This document shows, one piece after another, positions 10,951-24,300 of a stretch of 64,000 nucleotides of DNA; position 1 is the first letter of the stretch, and the number at the start of each line of letters is the position of its first letter. Both the position numbers and the translations under genes were made by a program. Below the pieces are notes generated by a model. It ran no database searches, was not told the DNA's origin, and was given only the letters and a program-made list of their open reading frames with translations. This DNA comes from Heracleum sosnowskyi (lineage: Eukaryota > Streptophyta > Magnoliopsida > Apiales > Apiaceae), in assembly GCA_030848705.1 (NCBI GenBank), contig CM061243.1, positions 97,648,436-97,712,435 of the forward strand. The letters are read 5' to 3'.

Positions 10951-13900
10951 AGAGTTAACATCTTTCGATTATTCACAAGTTTGCATATGGTCTTCACTTT
11001 AAAAAATCATACAGTGTGTGATTTTTGTTAGAAATTAGATGCTCTCGCCTCGAGTACCAACTAATTCATTCGGGCGAGACATCTTGTATGTATAATTACA
11101 GAGATACAAAATACAAGTATACACAGACATTTGTTTTTCTGTTTTTGTTAAATACTTTTACAATTTACCATTATACCCTTGATCTATCTTCTAATCTTGA
11201 TCGTCCGAGTTTTTTATTTTAATTGAATGGTAAAGATTGTTGTTCTTTATTGTTCTTTATATAAAGTGTTCTTTCTAGAGTGCAACTCTATATATATATA
11301 TATATATATACATGTAATTGAAATCGTTTTCATTTTATGCGGATTTGTTGATAGTAATAAATTGTTCTATTTAATCCATGTTATGTAGAAATCAGTTTTT
11401 AGTTAGTTATGTAAGATTTAATTTCGTTCTAATTATTTGGGTAGTTAATAAATTCGTTTTTCTTTATAAATTATGTTAAATTGTTTATGCAGATTTTCTG
11501 TTTTTGATTTTAGGGTGTTTTCGATGAATTTCGAATTGTTAGTAGCTTGTTTACGTATATTAATTCATATTTGGTTATGTCGAGATTAATTTGTGAGTTT
11601 TGATCGTGTAGTGATTAATATTTGGAAGTGTTGAATTCTTAGTGTTAATCAATAATTTAAAATAGTTTTGATCATGTGAGTGTAAATTCGAATTTTGTAG
11701 TAATTATATATTAATTTGCTTTGATAATAATTATTAATAATTCGATTATGTGTATTAGTAATTCGTTTTGTGTTGTTAGCGTGTGACAAGGGATAATTCG
11801 GATTTTTTTTTTGTTAGTATTAAGTAATAATTCGTTTTCGGTTATTAAGTTATAATAGTAGTAATTCGTTTTAGTAGAAATTTAAAATATATGATTCATT
11901 GTTTTTATTATTAAGGTGGGATGTTAATAAGTTATTTTTGTAAAAGTAATGTAAAATGTTAGATGTGCGTAGTTAATAAGTTGTGATGTGTATAATTTGG
12001 TTTAAGTAATATATGTTATTTATAATTTCGATTCGCTAAATAAACTGTGTTATAGCTACACGTTGATTTGGTAAATTGTTTTGTAGTATATGGATTTTAA
12101 ATCCGTTTTGTATGTGGATAGTATATATATATATCCATTTTCTTTCATTAGTATATGCTGATTATCAGTCCAAATTGTTTGGTTAAAGTGTGATATTTAT
12201 AATTGCGTATTGGTATTAATTAGTTGAAGATTTGAATTGTTATTATTATTTGAGATTAAATGATTTTATTGGTTGTGCAGGTTCTTGGAGTGTGTTAATT
12301 AGTAATGTGGTGCAGAGTTATAAAGTATTATAATTCTTAGTTGTTTTCTAACACATATAGATTGTTAGTTGTATATCGTAAAAGTAATGTATTTAAAGTT
12401 AGTTTGAGTTGTAAATTAGTTGGGTTAGTAATTTTGATATTTGGTTTAATTCCCAGTTTGAGGAATTAGTATGGTGGATTCCCAGCTTGGGGAAAATGTT
12501 ATAATTGGTTGAAGTGATAGTGTGGTTATTTTCTATTATTTATACAGGTTATTGTGGGCTGTACTATGTGATCCGTCCTATGATTGGGGACGCAGCATAG
12601 TACATGCAAAATTTCTGGCTAGTCCTGTTTACGAACGGGTCATGCCGAAATTTCGAAAAATCTAAGTATTTATTTTATTATTTATTTTAAAATTGTTAGA
12701 GTAAAAGAGTAGTTGAATTTGATTATTTTTAATCAATTTTTAAATATTAATGTAATTGATTTAATTGACCAATTAACTGAGTAGTTAATTGGTGAATTTT
12801 ATTAATTAATTATTATTTAATCTTGAATAATTATAAATCAAATTTAATTAATGTTTTCAAAAAAATTGCTTTATTATTTACCTAGTCTGATTAATTGTTT
12901 GATTAATTTTAATTAATATAGTGATAATTAAATTTAAGTATAATGATTATTTTTCGATCCAAAGATATTTTATATTCAATCTTTATAAAAGAAAGACCAA
13001 ATATTTTCCAAAAAGAGTTTTAACTTATGACGTGTTATGTGTTTAGCTGATATACTGAGTATGTTATTTTATAATTGTGAGTTTAGATTGATTAAGTTAA
13101 ATCATATGGATGTGGTTAGTTGGTAAATTGATTCTTGGCTATGATATTAGTTTTAAAACAGGTGGTTTATTATATAAATAGAGGAAGTGCTGCCGAATTT
13201 CCGGCAGAACTATTAAATGAACATTATTTGGTAAATGTATATGAGATGCTAGTTTAAATGCGTCAGTGAATGAAATGTGATTATGTGTTCGATGTGCAGC
13301 TAGTAATTTGTATAGTTATAAGAGTTGTCAGTCTATCCATGTACTATGTGTTACGTGAAGTATAGAAATCATGTGAAATAGGAAATTGGCGTGCTAAGAG
13401 CTAAGTGTTAAGTGTTAAGTGCTAAGTGTGAAGGTGATTGCTTATTTCTAAGTAGAGCTATTGCGAGTCAAGACAGGATTATGTTATTATATGTTTTCTG
13501 CAAGTTGAAGCAATATCATATTTTTATGTTTACTGCAAGTCTATGCAGAGTTATTTTATTATATGTTTTCTGCAAGTCGAGGCAGATTATGTTGGTATTA
13601 AATAAGTTATGGATTTAATTGTGAATTGTTGTGGGTGATTGAATTAGTACTTTTGGTATTTTGAAAGCAGGGCGATGTCCACTTTACGATTAGGTCATGC
13701 CCAATTTTCTGTAGAATATGCATGCGCTTAAGTGTATAAACATTTATATTATATAGTAGTTGAAGTGCGAAGGCTAAAGTATATGTTATATTTAACTAGT
13801 GAATAGTTGGGCGGGCACAATCTCGGTAGTGCAGACTCGTAGCAACCGCATATGTGATGGAACCAAGAGTTATCAGAAAAGAGAATTGTGATGACATAAG

Positions 13901-15091
13901 ATAGTAGAAGATTTGAATCATAGTACTTCGGCTTTACGTGATAGCGAAGGACCTAAGGCAAGTTTACTAACTTGTACTCTTTTGTTCAGAGTATCGTATC
14001 AAGATTTCTGTTTTCAATTCTTAATTTTATTACTGTTCCTTAACCAGATTCTTTTATTATCCTGAGATTGAGACAACCTATTGTACTTGAGTTGACAAAT
14101 TCTATTTCATTTTCTAACTTATACCTTGCAGCACCTTGTATTGTCAGATTTTACCTTGATTTCCTTGTGATTGGAAATCTAATTCTTATGTAATTGTTTT
14201 ACCCTAATCCAGTTGATATAGTTAAACAGACAGTTGAAAGTAATAGTTTAAATTAATGAGGTGGTCGATTGTTCCGACACCTAACTCCCAGTGCTAAGTT
14301 TGAATTGGAAGTTTTAAATTAAAAATGAAATGTTTTAAGGACTGCAGACGCCAGTCAGAGTATCCGTATTTTGTAGGCCAAAGTGGCCTTGGATCCAGTT
14401 CAGTATTTGGACATACCGTGGGTATGGTCCGGAGTTTTAGTGTGACTGATCATCCACTATAACTCATTGCGTCAGTAAAAATCCAATTCTAACTTACAGT
14501 TGATATTGATTATTATTGTTGTTCATTTTGCCAGTTAAATTGATTCTCTCATTTATTGCCATTTTCTTGGCCAGCTGAGTTCATACATATTGCTATCATT
14601 ACATCATTATTTTATCTTGTGCAGTACTATATACTTGCTGAGCTTCTTTTGCTCACTCTTGCTTGTTTTACCTTTTAACCCTCCAGTGAAAAAGATAGAT
14701 TGCCAGTATTTAATTGCATAGCTATGGAGCGAGATGATTCAAGATGACGTTGGGAAGATGAGTTGATGCAGAGCATTGAGATCTAGTGTAAGGTTATTGT
14801 ATAAAGTTTATTTCTAGTAAATACTATATTGTATAAGTTTAGTTTTGCCTGGTATACTTCACATCGAAGTTATACCAGTGTTATAGATTTATGTAAAGAG
14901 TATTGTGTAAAAGTAAGTTTAAGTTTATTAAAGTTTGGATTCTTGTTTCTAGCACTATAGCCTAAAAGATTCTTGGTAGAGTTGGGGTCGTAGATGTTAT
15001 ATTTGTTTTGGTTTTATATTTAGCAGGTGATTTTAGTTGAGATTTCAGGTGACGGCCAAATCCACTGACCCCGGGATTTGGGGGCGTCACA

Positions 15092-16011
15092 ACTATGTTA
15101 GAAGAAGCTGAATTGCCTACATATTTCTGGGCAGAAGAAGTCAATACAACATGCTATACTCAAAATCTCACACTGATAAACAGACATGGTGTAACTCCCT
15201 ATCAAATGCTCAAGGAGAAGAAACTTAGTTTGAAGCATCTGCATGTGTTTGGCTGTAAATGTTTTATTCTTAGAACTCATCCTGAACAGCTAGGAAAATT
15301 TGAAACAAAGGCTGATGAGGGAATTTTTATTGGCTATCCTGCATCAAGAGCCTTTAGAGTTTTTAACTTGAGAACAAGGACTGTCATGGAGTCAATACAT
15401 GTATCTTTTGATGATAAGAAGATAACTGGAATTGCTGAAGACTCTAATGATAGTTTGGTCTTTGAAAATGAAGCTACCAAGGATCCTGAAGAAATGGAAT
15501 CAGATACTGATACACCACCAGATACTGATGGGTCACCAAATCCTGATGATCCATCAAATCCTGATGACGCACCAAATACTGATGGTGCTACTGATGGTAC
15601 TACTGATGATACTACTGACAGTCCACATGTTGAGGGGGAGCAATAGCAGACTGTTACTTATACTGATACTACTCAATCATCAGGACATAATTCATCAGAT
15701 AGTGTTTCAAGTGACAATCCTGATAATCCATCAGGAGGTGACAGCAACAATTCAGGGGGAGCTTCTACTGAATCAAATTCATATAATCAAGACAACACCA
15801 ATCCAGGGGGAGCATCTACTTCAAGGAATGAATTACCACTAGCTAGGAAATGGACAAGAAGCCATACTCCTGATTTGATAATTGGGGATCCTGATGCAGG
15901 TGTTAAAACAAGAAGTGCAACTCAGAATGAATGTTTATATCACAACTTTCTATCAAAGGAGGAACCTAAGAAATTTGGAGATGCACTAAAGGATGCTGAT
16001 TGGGTTACTGC
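15092..16011 (+). pseudogene. Copia integrase C-terminal region and linker to RT
   Basis: The ATG at 15095 is internal: the preceding residues lie beyond the inserted LTR. The sequence matches 51671-52580 of copy 2: the integrase C-terminal segment (LPTYFWAEEV, HVFGCKCFILR, GIFIGYP), then a low-complexity NPDD/DGS linker, then the start of RT (FLSKEEPKK, ALKDADWVT). A stop at 15644-15646 replaces the CAA of copy 2; the frame otherwise continues to the LTR insertion at 16012. The linker holds three GGGGGAGC tracts (about 15636, 15755, 15807). Confidence 0.8.
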
Positions 16012-19000
16012 TGTGACGCCCTCCAAACCCGGGGTACAGGTTTGGGAGGTCACTCAACCAACAATTCACAATATACCTGAATAAAACACATGCATAATAT
16101 AATAATAACATAAAATACCCCTTAACCAAGACCGCATCCAGATTATGGCATTGAACACAAGCTTCTACAATCTTTTATTATTACAAACCAGTTTTATCAG
16201 AGTTATTACATCATAACTTAAGTCCAGAGCTAGACATCTAGTCTAACAAAACAAAAACAAACAACTACCCTGCCAAGGACAATCACTCGAGGAGCTCTCC
16301 TAGCTGCCGGTGAACTATCCGTCATGCTGTGCCGACTCATACTCTCGCTTCACTGGAATAGGGTTATAAAACAACAAGCAAGAGTGAGCCAAAAGTGCTC
16401 AGCAAACATCATATATATATATCCAATGCAGTTTCATAATGAAAAGGAATCACAAGAATTTGAATCAATGCATGATTATATCAACCTCTTCTGAAGAAAA
16501 CAGATTAGAATTGGATTTTTATTTATCTCATTTAAATCAAAGGTTGAGCTGCTGGCCAGCCACGCATCAACCCCGGACTTGCTTATAGCAAAGCCCTCCA
16601 CTGGATCCTTGGCCATCCTGGGCATAATTATCATCGACCAAAAATTTGGTCCGACCATTGCTGGTCTATTTTTCAAAACATTTCCAATTCTATCATAACA
16701 CATAAGCAACACCTGATTCAATAATAATCACAACAAGAATAAAAACAGTATGACAATATCAAGAGTTTCATCTGACAATCAATCACAACGAGGGTGAAAT
16801 GACAATAGCAAAAGAGTTTCATCTGACAATCAATCACAACGAGGGTGAAATGACAATAGCAAAAGAGTTTCATCTGACAATCAATCACAACGAGGGTGAA
16901 ATAGTATGATAAATTGCAAAAGAGCTTCAACTGATCAAGATCAAGTAAGGTTCATGAAACAAGTTCGGAATGGTTTCAAAGAAGCAACACATCCGTCTCA
17001 GAAATATCAAGGTTATAATAAACACAAGTGAATCGAAGGCGAGGATTCTCAATATTCAACAAGATTGTGGATAATCAAAGGAATCAGGAATTTTTCATGG
17101 AAACAATGTTATTGGTTCAGATACAGGATAAGAATCGAATCATTGGGGTTGGTTTGATAACAACATACATATAACAACTCAGAGTAAGATTACTCAAGGA
17201 TTTGTGAAAGAAATAGACACTTGCCTGGTTCGACGTAGTCAACTTCTACCGTTGCTATTCTACCTTCTCCTTTCCCTTGCCTCGGGAACTCGATTCTAAA
17301 ATACATATCTCATATTAGTACATCTCATCATTTATACTAGCCTCGACATATCACTCGTAATCATTTTATAAGTCTAAACAGCCTATCGGGCCACTTCCGA
17401 GATTTATCGAACGCCCGACCTATTTTTCCGATAAGCAAACTCAGACACAACTCTTTATATAAAACATTTACGAACTCTAAACACATTATTCCACTTTATA
17501 TAAACCATATAGCACTTATAAATATTTTTAAAACAATATCCGAGGCTTATTTGAATTTAAATAAGTCGCAAACAATTTTTTAAATCAAAAATCGGATTTT
17601 TAAATCCAATATAAGTATTTAAATGCAAATAAATCAATTAATAAAATTAATTGACACTCTTTAAATGCTCAAACTATTTTTAAATAATAAAACCGGTTTG
17701 AAAATAATTAAACTGAATTTTTAATTAATTAAATCTAATTAATAATTAATTTTTAAGAATTAACTGATTAAAAGAATTAACCAATTAATTAAATAAATCA
17801 ATTATTAATTAAAAATAATTAAAATATTTAAGTTTAATCAATTTTCGAATTTCAAATAATAAATATAATTTTCCAGAATTTTCTGCAATTAAAAATATAT
17901 TTTTAAAATAAAAATATGAATTTTTAAAGATTTTAAACTATTTTCGAATTATTTTAAAAATAAAAATTCAAAAACAGTTTTCTGAAAATAATTTAGGGTT
18001 TCGAAGATTGAAACCGGGCCAAAATTTTCGGGTAAACGGGTCGCCAAGAACTTAAACGGGTCGCCAAGAACAGCCGGAATTTTCCAGAATCCGGCGACTT
18101 TTTCCAGAATCCGGCGAGCCAAAAACTGCACAGAATTTGGGGCTTTTTATATCAAAACACTCCTGACAACCACCAATACATTCCGATCAAAAACAAACCA
18201 AAAACATTGCCGGAATAAAAAACCCGACTATTTTCCGGCGACCTTAAACAAATTTTCCGATCTACAAATTTCGTACATAAAACTCTACGTTCTTTATGTT
18301 AAAATGAAGCTAAGAACACACACAACAAAAGCCCTCTATCAAAAACAATGTCAGATCAACAACAAGAACGGACTATTCAAAAGAAGAATTCAGGTCAAAA
18401 CCCGAAAATCAAACCCGTAAAAATCGAACATAAACATGAAATTAAAACATGGATTCTTGCTAATTAGAACCCTAGGAACATGTTAGAAGCAACCAATTGA
18501 ACGGAGAATCAACAGAATGAAAATCCCCAATTCGAACATAAACCCTAATTTTAATTCGAATATTGAAAAATTCTTAAAAAATCGAAAAATTACCAGATGA
18601 TGATGAGGTTGAAAGATTCTGAAACTAGAGCTCAAGATCTTTGATTTGAGTACTTGAACTTTGGATTTGGATTTCAATAACACCTTCAAAAGTTGGTTTG
18701 ATTATTCAAGAACACGAAGAACACGGTTCGGGAATTTTGTATTTTTGTATATTTGTAATACGGATTATATGAGGTATAATGTACGATTCTCCTTTTTATA
18801 CTTAGTGAAAAATAATACCCTAAACGACATTTTTGGATCGATATAGATCCACTGGATCGTTTAAAAACCCTAATTAGGTTAAAAACACGTTTTACGAAAA
18901 GATAATTATCTACAAAGACTGATAATTATCCAAATCAATACATATCATTATATAACTAATTCTCAAGAGTACTGGGGCTATAATAGATGAAATATTGATA

Positions 19001-19389
19001 TAAACGACATATCCGTCACCCTGGACAGTTAGGGTTTGGAACAATTTTTCCCTTTTTGAACAAAACGAATTACACTGACAAGATCAAATAAATAGGGATG
19101 AAATGATACGAATGATTCTTTCGATAACAATTCAAATACGAAAGACGAAGGGATAATAATGATATACAAAATTTCAACGGGGCCCTTGAATTTTCAAAAC
19201 GGGGCTCAAAACTGAATAAGATTCCAAATGACGAAATATTTGAAAGGAGCTTTCGACTCACCAAATAACAAATAATCACCTCATAATCGTAACTTATTAA
19301 TATTCCAAACATCCCACAATAATTATTCTCCACAAAATATAGTTTATATATATATTTATAAAAAAAAAAAAAAATTCACGGATATTACA
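16012..19389 (+). mobile_element. Solo LTR (probably Ty3 chromovirus, Tekay/Del-like)
   Basis: It starts TGTGACGCCCTCCAAACCCG and ends GGATATTACA, giving the TG...CA ends of an LTR. Flanking pentamers ACTGC (16007-16011) and TCTGC (19390-19394) match at four of five positions. Deleting the insert restores the uninterrupted RT reading seen in copy 2 at 52575. At 3378 bp it holds no gag or pol ORF and no second LTR, so it is a solo LTR left by LTR-LTR recombination. Lineage is inferred from its length and first bases. Confidence 0.8.
16763..16915. repeat. 51-bp tandem repeat, three copies
   Basis: Units begin at 16763, 16814 and 16865 (GAGTTTCATCTGACAATCAA...), nearly identical. They lie inside the solo LTR. 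A 70-codon minus-strand ORF over them is a by-product of the repeat. Confidence 0.9.
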
Positions 19390-20876
19390 TCTGCAATGCA
19401 AGAAGAATTGAATGAATTTGAAAGGAATGAAGTCTGAAAACTAGTGCCAAGACCAAAGAATAGGTCAATTGTTGGTACAAAATGGATATTCAAAAATAAG
19501 ACTGATTCAGATGGTGTAATTATCAGAAACAAAGCAAGGCTAGTTGCAAAGGGGTATTCTCAACAAGAAGGAATTGACTATGATGAAACTTTTGCTCATG
19601 TTGCAAGACTAGAAGCCATCAGGATCTTTCTGGCATATGCAGCTCACAAGAAATTCAAGGTTTTCCAGATGGATGTGAAAAGTGCTTTGTTAAATGGAGA
19701 ACTGGAGGAAGAAGTCTATGTTGAACAACCTTCTGGATTCATTGATCCAAAATATCCAAATCATGTTTACAGATTGGATAAGGCACTTTATGGACTAAAG
19801 CAAGCTCCAAGAGCATGGTATGAAACCTTAGCTCAATTCTTACTGGAAAGTGGATTTAAAAGAGGTACTATTGATAAAACTCTATTTTACTTGAATCATT
19901 GTAAGGATTTGCTTTTAGTTCAGATTTATGTAGATGATATCATTTTTGGGTCAACAAACAATAAGCTGTGTGAAAAGTTTTCTAAGCTTATGCAGTCAAG
20001 ATATCAAACGAGCATGTGATGGGAGAAATGAGTTACTTTCTTGGTTTTCAAGTTAAACAGACTGATGATGGCATTTTTATCAATCAGTCAAAATATACCA
20101 GGAATTTATTGAAAAGGTTTAACATGCAAGATAGTGCTACTGCTAGTACTCCCATAGCTACAACTACCAAACTTGATCCTGATCAAGGTGCTGAGGTAGA
20201 TGTAACTCACTACAGGGGAATGATTGGCTCTCTATTGTATCTCACTGCAAGTAGACCAGATATCATGTTTGCAACCTGTCTTTGTGCAAGATTTCAAGCA
20301 AATCCCAGGGAACCTCATGTGCTTGCAGTTAAAAGAATTTTTAGATATCTCAAAGGCAGTCCTTCACTTGGCCTTTGGTATGCAATGGAATCAGATTTTG
20401 GTTTATGTGGTTATTCAGATGCTGATTTTGCAGGATGCAAGATAGACAGGAAAAGTACTTCAGGAAGCTGTCAGTTTTTGGGTGGTAGACTAGTTTCTTG
20501 GTTCAGTAAAAAGCAAAAGTCTATCTCAACATCAACAATAGAAGCTGAGTACATTGCTACAGGAAGTTGTTGTGCTCAGATAATGTGGATGAGAAATCAG
20601 TTGTTAGATTATGGCCCGTCATATTCAAAAATCCCTATTTATTGTGATAACCAAAGCGCTATTGCAATGACAGGAAATCCAGTTCAGCATTCTCTTACTA
20701 AACACATCAGTATTAGATATCACTTCATAAGAGAACAGGTTCTGGAAGGAACAATTGAACTTCATTTTGTTCCTACTGATCAACAACTAGCTGATATTTT
20801 CACCAAGCCACTTCCTGAAGCTACTTTCAATAAGTTGGTGAATGAACTTGGAATGATGAACTTTGAGAATTTCTGA
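19390..20876 (+). pseudogene. Copia reverse transcriptase and RNase H (copy 1)
   Basis: RNA-directed DNA polymerase plus RNase H of the retroelement. Visible in order are MQEELNEFERNEV, KLVPRPKN and GTKWIFKNK (RT N-terminal motifs), DVKSALLNGELEEEVYVEQP, the YVDD catalytic motif (about 19928-19939), then RNase H motifs DADFAGCKIDRKSTSG, EAEYIATGS, YCDNQSAI and KHISIRYHF. Two lesions stand out. TGG became TGA at about 19435. An extra TG near 20015 shifts the frame at RYQTSM relative to copy 2 (53190). The RNase H stop is at 20874-20876. No functional enzyme is expected. Confidence 0.9.
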
Positions 20877-21373
20877 GCAAAGCAACAGAGAGGAAATTCT
20901 GAAGATTGTCAAATCCTGATGATCATTCAGTAAGGTATGTAATTTTGATCAAATCCTGATAGGACTCAATCCTGACAGGAAGTCAACTGGTCAATCCTGA
21001 TGTACAGGTCAGTATTTCATTGCTTAAATTGTGCCTGATTTTTCGTCAGTATCTGATGAGAAACGTTTGAGTTTTTAGTTGGACAACTGTACGCGCGCGT
21101 GTGTCACACTGGTAGATACATACACATAGATACACATAAAAAGCGGTGCAGTTATGTTTAATTACACACGTAATTTGGTCCACTAATTATTATTGCACAA
21201 ATCACAGCATGCCACCTGTCACTGAGAGTAATATTTTGTTTTAACAAAATATATTTGATTTTCTAAAATTACAGTTTACTCTCTCAACATCAGTTTTTGC
21301 TTTTCACCTTCTCTCTGTGCTCACGAACCCTAAAATTCTAAATTTCAATTCTCAAGCTTTCTGTATTGTATCA
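20877..21373 (+). other. Spacer between RNase H and env-like ORF (copy 1)
   Basis: Non-coding. It contains four AATCCTGAT/C words (about 20911, 20953, 20968, 20994), a CGCGCGTGTGTCACACTGG stretch and the leader of the env-like ORF. The first 230 bases match 54057-54292 of copy 2; after that the two copies differ. Confidence 0.6.
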
Positions 21374-24300
21374 ATGGCGTCTTCATCATTCATGAATAAA
21401 CAAACAGTGATTAGTGGTGTTACTTTTGCCACTAATAATTTTGTAGATGTTTTAGATCCTCAGGAATTGCCTAATGAGTTTCATGTTATTCAAGATTTTT
21501 TAGCTTCAAGTCCATTGAAGTTTGCTCTAACAGAACCTGCAAGTGTTTCGTTTAAGTCAATTATGCAGGTGTGGAACATAGTTACTTTTGACAAAGGGAA
21601 CTCAGGCTTAATCCTGATGAGTTTTGAGTTTGATGGGGTTACTCACTATGTGACTCCTGCAATTGTGGAAGAAGCTCTTCATTTTCCTGTTCTGGGTGAC
21701 AAAGTTCCTGATACAGTTTCAGATTCAACTCTCTTTGAGTTTGTTACCAAGTTAGGCTACAATGGAGAGGTTAAGAGATATGGAAATCTCTTCAGGACAA
21801 AGCTAAAGAAGGAATGGAACTACTACTTTGACACCATAAGTCGATGTTTCCTGAATAAGACATCTAACTTTGATGTCTACCATCAGGATCACTCAAAATA
21901 GGGTACTCTCTTATCTACTCTACTGTTTTTGATTATGGGTCATTTATTCTGAAAGCTTTAAGTGATAGGAAATCAGATAAGTTAGGTTCTGTCTGTTTTC
22001 TTAGATTTTTCCAGCTAATTTTTAATCACTTATGTCCTAATGTTATGTTTGAAGAGGATGTGATTCTACCTATTTGTAGAATTACAGAGAATAATATTAA
22101 TTCCTTAGTCAACAGTGATAAGGCAAATGGTTTCATAGGCAATGCCTATATTCCTGATGAGGTCAGGCTTTTCTTGAAAGAGAAAATGCCTACTTGTTAT
22201 GGAACAGTTTCTGATGCTATGGGGCAAGGCCAAACACACCTTGTTCCTGACACAAGCATCCCTCCCAAACAATCCAAACATTCTACAACCACCTCTATTG
22301 TCTCTCAAAAGACTGTAGTTGTAAAATCAAAGAAATCAGCTAGAACTTATGTGTCTAGAAGGCAATCAGGTTCAAAGGATTTCTCCACTACACCACTCAC
22401 TCAAAAGAAGTCAAAAGGGGGTGTACAAGGGGTCCTGGTGAAGAAAGCTAATACGGTTTAGGAGGTTGTTAATGTGAAAAGAAAATTGGTTTTAAGGGAT
22501 GAAACTGATTCTGAGGATGACATGCCTATATCCTCCAAATTGAAAATAAACAAGGAAGTTGCTGATACTGCTAGTGAAGCTGTGGCACCATCTTCTAAGC
22601 CACAGAAGAAAAGAAAATTGACTAAAAGCAGGTATCATATTTCTTTGAAGAAACAGGATACTGATGGACGGGACATTTCACTTCCTGATGAGCAGTCAAA
22701 TTCTGATGCTCAAGCAAATCCTGACGTTGGTAGTCCTGATGCATCACAAAGCAAAATTGTCTCTATCTCAGACTCTCCAGCCACAGCCTCTCCAACTTCA
22801 AGAATTGTAGATATACCACTCACTCAAAGTGTGAGTGAAGGCATAGCTGATGGAATGGCCCACAAGAACCATTTTCTCAAATGGAGAATGAAGACATCTA
22901 CATTCCAGCCACACAAGAACCATCTTCTCAATGTGAAGATGCAGGCAAGATAGCTGCAGTTTCTGGGGAATTTCCTGACAATGCTCAAGGGACTTCTACT
23001 ATTCCTGAAATGGAAACTTTGGTCGAGGACACTGTCATTGAGGGAAGCACACAAGAACCTCGAACTCAAAGTGTTGAAGCAGCTTCTGAACCTCAGGCTC
23101 CACAAGAACCATTGGTAGCAAATACTGATGCATGCCAATCAAATCCTGACAGTGTTGCTCCTGACGCTAGTGGTGCTCCTGATGCTGAGCCAATTCTGAT
23201 TCAACCACTTAGCTCAAGGCCAATGAATGATCCTATCTCAGAATCCAAAGATAAAATGAAAGGAGTTGTTGATCGTGATGCTGATAATGCTGATGATTCT
23301 GGAGATAGTGATGATGATGATTTTGATGATGATAATGATGGTGAGAAGGATCAACTTGCTACAACACTAAAATCTAGTCTTGGAACTAACTTTGGTTCTT
23401 CAAGCACTTTCGTGGCTGGCAAGGCTACTACAGGAAAAGATATTCGACAAGACTTTTCTGGTCCTTCTGCACTTAATCCTGATGAACAGCTGAGAAGACA
23501 TGAATGGGAAAATGACTGGTACAGGTCTGAAAATTTTGTCAGTTATCCATGTGCTTTGAATCATGCTTCTTATGCTACAAGCTTGATTGAGAATGAATAT
23601 GTGAAGAATCACTTGAAGGCTACAACTCTATTATCTAAGAGCCTCAAGTATGAGATTGATTCTGTCAAAGCTGCAACTGAATTGGTGAGGACTGATATTT
23701 CCAATGGCTTGACAAAGGCACCAACTGCTTTACAACTGAGAGTAGTGGAATCCCAAGTTAAGTCAGTAATTACTAAACAGTCCTTCATCAACAAAAGAAT
23801 TGACTCATTGGATTCTAAGGTAACTGACATTCAAGCCTCTCTTTCCTTAATTTTAAATTTGTTATCAAATAATGATGCCAAAAAGGGGGAGAAGGTAAGT
23901 CAGTTAAAATGCACACCTGATTTAGTATTGAGAAAGAATAATGATGATGATCATACTGGACATGATGGTGATGATTTGGTATTACAAGGAGAAACCTCTG
24001 ATGCTGCTTTTGTGAAGTCCACAATTCAAACTTCTCAAAGTCAATCCATGCAGTCAACTCATGTTTCCGAGTCTGGAGTTAGAACAGTAAGGACATTGGT
24101 GAAATCTCATATCCTGACGGAAGAACAAATCCTGACAGGTGATCAAATCCTAACGTCTGATCAAATCCTGACACCTGGTCATGGACAAACACTCTCTACA
24201 ATTCCTGAAGTTAATGAAGATGTTCTAATTGAAAATCCTGAAGATGCTGATAACTTATTCCAGAAGTTCAAAACAAGAGATGGTAATGTTGTTACTCTTT

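Larger units (their letters stand above)
1211..11288. mobile_element. Large non-autonomous TIR element, Mutator-like by inference
   Basis: Both ends carry inverted copies of a terminal block. The left end begins GGCTATTGCTCCATAAAGAA, and the right end read backwards begins GAGTTGCACTCTAGAAAGAA. Each is followed by further AAAGAACA repeats within the next 40 bp. The element sits in a TA microsatellite: TA runs flank 1196-1210 and 11289-11311. The target duplication, whether TA or 8-9 bp, therefore cannot be resolved, and the superfamily stays uncertain. No transposase is recognisable. The interior holds four arrays of bipartite GATTCT/AGAATC motifs, a telomere-like foldback, a perfect hairpin and a coding-like stretch on the minus strand. 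The array arrangement suggests two related units in tandem, roughly 1211-6840 and 6840-11288. Confidence 0.55.
472..15091 (-). mobile_element. Long LTR (probably Ty3/chromovirus) in reverse orientation, split by a 10 kb insertion
   Basis: The right edge, read on the minus strand, starts TGTGACGCCCCCAAATCCCG, almost the same as the start of the plus-strand solo LTR at 16012. The two also share a block around a GCAAGAGTGAGC...GCTCAGCAA motif (near 14640-14690 here, 16375-16410 there). A GCCGAATTTCCGGC inverted repeat near 13185-13205 is typical of chromovirus LTRs. No gag or pol is present. Removing the element at 1211-11288 leaves about 4.5 kb, long for an LTR but plausible for this group. The left edge near 472 is inferred only from loss of homology to the env-like ORF and a TG dinucleotide. 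The right flank interrupts a Sirevirus integrase, whereas the left flank is env-like sequence, so this is not a simple insertion. Confidence 0.5.

Noticed and set aside
16718..16930. Minus-strand 70-codon ORF
   Set aside because: Entirely made of the 51-bp tandem repeat.
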